This document shows positions 60,144 through 64,000 of a stretch of DNA of 64,000 nucleotides, piece by piece. The stretch lies in contig NZ_BNJF01000003.1 of NCBI RefSeq assembly GCF_016587355.1, positions 744,001 to 808,000 of the forward strand, given 5' to 3'. The stretch comes from Ktedonospora formicarum. GTDB lineage: Bacteria > Chloroflexota > Ktedonobacteria > Ktedonobacterales > Ktedonobacteraceae. The notes under the pieces are model-generated. The model was not told where the DNA came from and did no database searches. It was given only the letters and a program-made list of their open reading frames with translations. Position 1 is the first letter of the stretch, and each line of letters begins with the position of its first letter. The position numbers and the translations under genes were made by a program.

Positions 60144-61745
60144 TTAGCTCTCCTCAGTAATCGTAGCGATAACCAGAGGCTCTTCTGTCGCCATTGGCGC
60201 GTCAGCAACTTCTCTCTTCTCCTCCCTTCGAGTTTGTCGGAGGAGGACCGCAGCCATGATAGCGACAGCAAACACAGCAATGCCTGCGATGAAGAACATC
60301 ACATGCAGCGAGTCAACAAATGCCTGATTAAGAGCCTGCTGTAACGCAGAGGGTGTAATCGGAAGTTGTCCTAACGCGGCGCTGTGGCTGGCCTGTCCAC
60401 CAGCGGCAGCAACCTTATGCGCGATATCCTCACTCATCGACGCAGGCACGCCTCGCCCAATGAGTTGGCCTGTAATGTTGGTGGGAAACTGCTGCAAGAC
60501 GATGGTTCCAAGCACAGCGATACTTAACGTGAGTCCTACCTGACGGTTCGCGTTAAACAGAGATGAGCCCAGACCTGCTCGCTGAGGGGGCGTAGCGCTG
60601 AGGACAGCGGCAGCCAGCGGACTCAGACAGAGCCCAAAGCCAATACCCGCCATGCCAAGTATCCACCACACCGAGATATAGGGGGAGTCAGGCTCCAGGC
60701 GCGTGAGCAGAAGCATACTACATCCATAGATCAGTCCACCCACAACAATCGGTAGGCGTACGCCAAAGCGAGCAGCGAGTCGACCTGCCAGGGGAGCTGT
60801 CATAAAGACACCTATGCTAATCGGGAGGGTACACAGAGCGGCCTCAAGCACGCTATGTCCTTGCACTTCTTGAAAGTACTGAGCCAGGAAAAAGACAGGA
60901 CCCACGGTGCCACAACTGAGGATCAGCGTGAGAAGGTTAGCCGCTGTGAACACGCGTATGCCAAACAATTGCAATGGAACCAGTGGCTCGCGCACCCGAG
61001 CCTCAACGAAGATGAAAGCGACCAGAAACACCACAGCGAGCGCAATAAGGGCAAGAATCAACGGAGAGGTCCACCCGGCGGAGGAACTCTCAATGAGCGC
61101 GGTGACCAGGCACGTCAGCCCGGCAATTACCAGCACTTGACCTGGCAGGTCGATCCGGCGAGCATTCGGATCTCGCGACTCAGGGAGACTTGGAAGAGCC
61201 AGGAGGAGTGTAAGCAGCCCAATAGGCACGTTCACGAAAAAGATCGTCGGCCAGTTTCCAATCTGGGTAAGAACCCCGCCAATGAGCGGTCCTACGGAAA
61301 CAGCCACACCAGATAGGCCGGTGAAGAGGCCAATAGCTTGCGCACGCTCCTTTGCCTCAGGGAAGGCGACCGCCAGAAGCGCGAGGCTGTTGGTTGTAAG
61401 GGCCGCCGCGCCCACGCCTTGCACCACGCGACCAAAGAGCAACCAACTCAGCGTCGATGCGAAGCCACACAGCGCTGATCCGATGGTAAACAGGGCAAGC
61501 CCTATCAGGAAGAACCGCTTGCGCCCGAAGCGGTCCCCAAGAGTTCCACCTGTGAGCATAAGGGCGGCCAGGATCAGGGTGTACGCATCGATTGTCCATT
61601 GCAGACCCGACAGGCTCGTATGGAGACTCGCCTGAATCTTTGGCAATGCCAGGATGATAATCGAATTATCCAGTTGAATCATAAACGAGCCAAGACAAGC
61701 AACTATCAACGTGACGACTTTGTTGGTGCGACGTACCTTACCCAT
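60144..61745 (-). CDS. DHA2-type (14-TM) MFS drug exporter
   Basis: 533 residues with about 14 membrane helices. DNSIIILALPKIQASL in TM1, LMLTGGTLGDRFGRKRFFLI after TM2 (motif A) and GVAVSVGPLIGGVLTQ in TM5 (motif C of antiporters) are all present. The C-terminal 30 residues are charged and cytoplasmic. GGGAAGGAG stands 4-5 nt before ATG 61745. Export of the P450/methyltransferase product or of an outside drug is likely. It is convergent with the methyltransferase. Confidence 0.93.
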   Translation of the reverse strand: MGKVRRTNKVVTLIVACLGSFMIQLDNSIIILALPKIQASLHTSLSGLQWTIDAYTLILAALMLTGGTLGDRFGRKRFFLIGLALFTIGSALCGFASTLSWLLFGRVVQGVGAAALTTNSLALLAVAFPEAKERAQAIGLFTGLSGVAVSVGPLIGGVLTQIGNWPTIFFVNVPIGLLTLLLALPSLPESRDPNARRIDLPGQVLVIAGLTCLVTALIESSSAGWTSPLILALIALAVVFLVAFIFVEARVREPLVPLQLFGIRVFTAANLLTLILSCGTVGPVFFLAQYFQEVQGHSVLEAALCTLPISIGVFMTAPLAGRLAARFGVRLPIVVGGLIYGCSMLLLTRLEPDSPYISVWWILGMAGIGFGLCLSPLAAAVLSATPPQRAGLGSSLFNANRQVGLTLSIAVLGTIVLQQFPTNITGQLIGRGVPASMSEDIAHKVAAAGGQASHSAALGQLPITPSALQQALNQAFVDSLHVMFFIAGIAVFAVAIMAAVLLRQTRREEKREVADAPMATEEPLVIATITEES

Positions 61746-61888
61746 GTTGCTCCTTCCCCTTATTATCAATGGCATTTGCCAAGCGTAGACCATACCTATC
61801 CATAAAGATGTTAGTACAAGTATAGTCTTTTAATCAGTAAACAGGCATCGTTAGATCTGAGGAGCAATAGTGGGACGCTTTTCCTGCC

Positions 61889-61945
61889 AAAAAATCCTCA
61901 GTTCTGACGGTGTCGCTTCCGTAGCTAGACGCTATCCTGAATGTA
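61889..61945 (+). promoter_or_regulatory. Shared promoter/operator motif, copy 2
   Basis: CAAAAAATCCTCAGTTCT (61889-61906) is identical over 18 bp to copy 3. GACGGTG and ACGCTATCCTGA follow at the same spacing as in copies 1 and 3. It lies about 150 bp before the MFS gene at 62094. Confidence 0.7.
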
Positions 61946-62093
61946 GGATGGTAGGGTAGGCGCAAAAGACTAGGAGACCGTTGAAAGCTGTTTCTGCGCA
62001 CATTTTCTTCGCGCTGGTACCAACGTGCTCGACGAGAGTAGTACTACCGCCAGCATTTCACAGTTTCTTCAGTATGACAAGGAGTAAGAAAGC

Positions 62094-63587
62094 ATGTCAT
62101 CCAAGGTGGAACGCCTTGCCGGGGATGCTCCCCAGCAGGTAGTCGCAGCAGACTGGCGTCGCTGGGCCGGTCTCATCGTTCTCTGTGTGGCCCTCTTTCT
62201 AGAGGCCCTGAACTTTTCCAGCGTCAATGTCCAGATCCCTGCTATTAGCGAGGATCTTGGTCTCACAACCGTAACAGCACAGTTCCTGGTAAGCACCTAC
62301 CAGGTAGCCTATGCCGGGTTCTTATTACTTGGTGGTCGTATATCCGATCTGGTCAGCCGTCGCCTTGTCTTTATCAGTAGCGTTGCCGTGTTCGGAGTGG
62401 CCTCGTTAGCGGCTGGTCTGGCGGGGAACCCGACGATTCTCATCGCGGCTCGCGCCGTCCAGGGAATAGCGGCGGCCTTTACGACTCCCGCAGCAATGGC
62501 GATCATCACCGCAACCTTCCCTGAAGGTCCCGAGCGCAACAAGGCAATGGGGATCTATGGTATGGTCGGCGGGAGCGGCTTCGCTATTGGAGCTTTGTTA
62601 TCTGGTATGCTGACAAGTTTGTTGAACTGGCGCTGGGGCTTTTTCGATTATGTCATCATTACCGTCCTGGTAATCGCGCTAACACCTGCTTTGGTGGCAA
62701 AGAGCGAGCGTCCTAGTTCCGCGACCCGAGGTATCGATTTCGCCGGGGCATTCTCAGTCACCGCAGGCTTGCTACTCCTGGTCTATACCATAGGCGAAGC
62801 ACATAGCGCGCCTGTGGGTCTGACAATTGGAGGGCTGGTCGCGGCAATCATCCTGCTCATTGGCTTTGTGGTGATTGAGTCACGCGTGCGCACACCTATT
62901 CTCCCACTTGGGGTTCTCCGTTTGCCCACGCTTGCCAGCGCCAACATAATTGGCTTCATCCAATACGTAGGCTTCACTGGCGTGGTATTCATTTCGACGC
63001 TCTATCTACAGAATGTGCTCGGCTACACACCATTCCAAACAGGGTTGGCTTTCCTGCCTCTGGGCCTTGAAGCCGCGATCTTTTCCAACCTGGCCCCCCC
63101 GCTTGTCAATCGCATAGGAATCAAGCCGACGCTCATTATCGGTATGGTCCTATTCACGGCTGGAATCGCTATTATGCCCTGGATGCTCACGACTAATGGC
63201 ACCTTCTGGAATATCATCTTGCCGCATCTGCTACTCGGTGGTGGCCTAAGCCTGGCCTTCCCAGCCGTGGTGATTGCTGCCATGTCTGAATCCTCAGCCA
63301 CTAATCAGGGGCTTACCTCTGGTCTGATCACGACAGCTGGTCAGCTCGGCGGTGCGCTTGGACTGGCTGTGATCATCTTCGTCGCCGCCGTCTTCACGCC
63401 TGTGGTAGTAGGAGCGCATCCTGCAGTCCAGGCCGTCAATCAGGCTCTGGTCACTGGTTTCCAGCCAGCGCTGTTACTTGCCGCCGTCATTGGCTTGCTG
63501 GGAATAGTTGTTGCTCTTGTGGGCTTCAAAGGGCCAAAACCCAGTCAGCCTGAGCAAGCTATGTCATCAGAGTCAATCGCCGATTAG
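62094..63587 (+). CDS. DHA2-type (14-TM) MFS transporter
   Basis: 497 residues with about 14 helices. FLEALNFSSVNVQIPAISED opens TM1, LLGGRISDLVSRRLVFISS is motif A, and GSGFAIGALLSGMLTSLLNW is the antiporter motif C. The long N-terminal leader before TM1 is about 25 residues. GGAGTAAG stands before the ATG. It lies behind copy 2 of the shared motif, divergent from the other DHA2 gene, so export is probably controlled with the P450 genes. Confidence 0.93.
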   Translation: MSSKVERLAGDAPQQVVAADWRRWAGLIVLCVALFLEALNFSSVNVQIPAISEDLGLTTVTAQFLVSTYQVAYAGFLLLGGRISDLVSRRLVFISSVAVFGVASLAAGLAGNPTILIAARAVQGIAAAFTTPAAMAIITATFPEGPERNKAMGIYGMVGGSGFAIGALLSGMLTSLLNWRWGFFDYVIITVLVIALTPALVAKSERPSSATRGIDFAGAFSVTAGLLLLVYTIGEAHSAPVGLTIGGLVAAIILLIGFVVIESRVRTPILPLGVLRLPTLASANIIGFIQYVGFTGVVFISTLYLQNVLGYTPFQTGLAFLPLGLEAAIFSNLAPPLVNRIGIKPTLIIGMVLFTAGIAIMPWMLTTNGTFWNIILPHLLLGGGLSLAFPAVVIAAMSESSATNQGLTSGLITTAGQLGGALGLAVIIFVAAVFTPVVVGAHPAVQAVNQALVTGFQPALLLAAVIGLLGIVVALVGFKGPKPSQPEQAMSSESIAD

Positions 63588-63605
63588 GAAAGCCTGACGC
63601 AGACA

Positions 63606-63640
63606 TGCCCGGCGTTGCGCTTTAGCGCGAGCGCCGGGCA
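63606..63640 (+). terminator. Terminator of the DHA2 transporter gene
   Basis: TGCCCGGCG...GCGC (63606-63620) pairs with GCGC...CGCCGGGCA (63625-63640) with a small mismatch, TTTAG loop, about 20 bp beyond the stop. Confidence 0.7.
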
Positions 63641-63779
63641 CTCCATGCAAAGTGACGTTGGGCATCCAGCATACCGATTCCAGACCAGTACACCGTGATG
63701 GATTCGTCTCGCGTGGCCTCAAGGGTGTTCCAGCCTATGTCCCCAGTTCTGAGGAGAAATGTTCAGGGAATTCTACTTT

Positions 63780-63840
63780 CAAAAAATCCTCAGTTCTCAC
63801 GATGTAGGGCTAGCGACTGGACACTATACTTGAGGCAGAA
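63780..63840 (+). promoter_or_regulatory. Shared promoter/operator motif, copy 3
   Basis: CAAAAAATCCTCAGTTCT (63780-63797), then CACGATG and ACACTATACTTGAGGCAG (63821-63838) with the spacing of the other copies. About 75 bp before the start at 63917, so this may be that gene's promoter. Confidence 0.7.
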
Positions 63841-63916
63841 CCATGCGATATTGGGCGTAAAAACAGAGATATCTGTAAAAACAAGCATTTTGTGTGTACG
63901 AGAAAGGAGTATCCCT

Positions 63917-64000
63917 GTGAAGAAATTTATCGCGCTTGTCAAATTCGATCAGAGCGACCAGGAGGCCTTCAACGCCACTCTTCCAGCTGAATGGGAAAAC
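63917..64000 (+). CDS. Start of a gene under the shared motif (partial)
   Basis: 28 codons from GTG 63917 to the end of the window. AAAGGAG stands 7 nt before the start, so the call is firm although the product is unknown. The visible N-terminus, KKFIALVKFDQSDQEAF, is a strand and helix of the ferredoxin-like dimeric type seen in YciI/Dabb-like or monooxygenase-like small proteins; this is weak. Its promoter belongs to the P450/MFS set. Confidence 0.6.
   Translation, partial: MKKFIALVKFDQSDQEAFNATLPAEWEN

Overview
The window looks like a piece of a Ktedonobacter-like Chloroflexota chromosome (moderately high GC, soil type). This is inferred from the gene mix: a GH52 beta-xylosidase, two protealysin-type M4 proteases, a single-RRM RNA-binding protein, several F420/flavin-type oxidoreductases, a DUF2795 and a DUF2277 protein, many MFS pumps, two cytochromes P450, a P450/O-methyltransferase cluster, frequent TTG/GTG starts and abundant dispersed palindromic elements. 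No rRNA, tRNA, CRISPR array, transposase or integrase was recognised.

Layout. 1-6.1 kb: the end of an M4 protease, an RRM protein (minus), a protealysin-like M4 protease overlapping its emfourin-type inhibitor, a PhzF-like protein (minus) and an AidB-like acyl-CoA dehydrogenase. 6.1-14.1 kb: a kanamycin-nucleotidyltransferase-like protein, glutamine-dependent NAD synthetase, then a MarR regulator with two copies of a putative operator, followed by a LUD protein, an F420/NADP-type reductase, a luciferase-like monooxygenase and a convergent flavin monooxygenase. 14.3-19.3 kb: three minus-strand genes with a different, GC-rich codon style (small Cys-rich protein, MFS pump with an acidic repeat loop, membrane-anchored Thr/Ser-rich protein) around an ordinary plus-strand MFS gene. 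19.7-22.5 kb: DUF2795, then a compact unit of a 60-residue peptide, a radical SAM/SPASM enzyme and an APH-fold kinase behind a promoter with three CATGTTAA half-sites. This is the best candidate for an undescribed RiPP-like system. 22.6-31 kb: a Gln/Pro repeat protein, a degenerate histidine kinase, an SDR, a DUF3592 protein, a WYL regulator divergent from a lipocalin-like protein, a frameshifted NIPSNAP gene and a three-PAS histidine kinase.

31-47.5 kb: small proteins, a GntR-ABC ATPase-permease operon with an acyltransferase, arylamine N-acetyltransferase, GH52 xylosidase, MFS pump, DUF2277, nucleoside hydrolase, a P450, a RibD/DHFR-like reductase, an alpha/beta hydrolase and a frameshifted MarR gene. 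48-55.3 kb: a virion-gene block (protease-capsid fusion, small structural candidates, pseudo-receiver, portal) without terminase, tail, lysis or integrase genes. The portal lies downstream of the capsid, opposite to the usual order. 55.7-64 kb: two F420-type enzymes and a P450/O-methyltransferase/two-MFS cluster in which three promoters share one motif with fixed spacing, so these genes are probably co-regulated.

Two families of palindromic intergenic elements are scattered through the window. One copy supplies the last codons and stop of the radical SAM gene, and two palindromes are perfect with no loop (58 and 56 bp). All functional statements come from reading the sequence and family knowledge; no database search was run.
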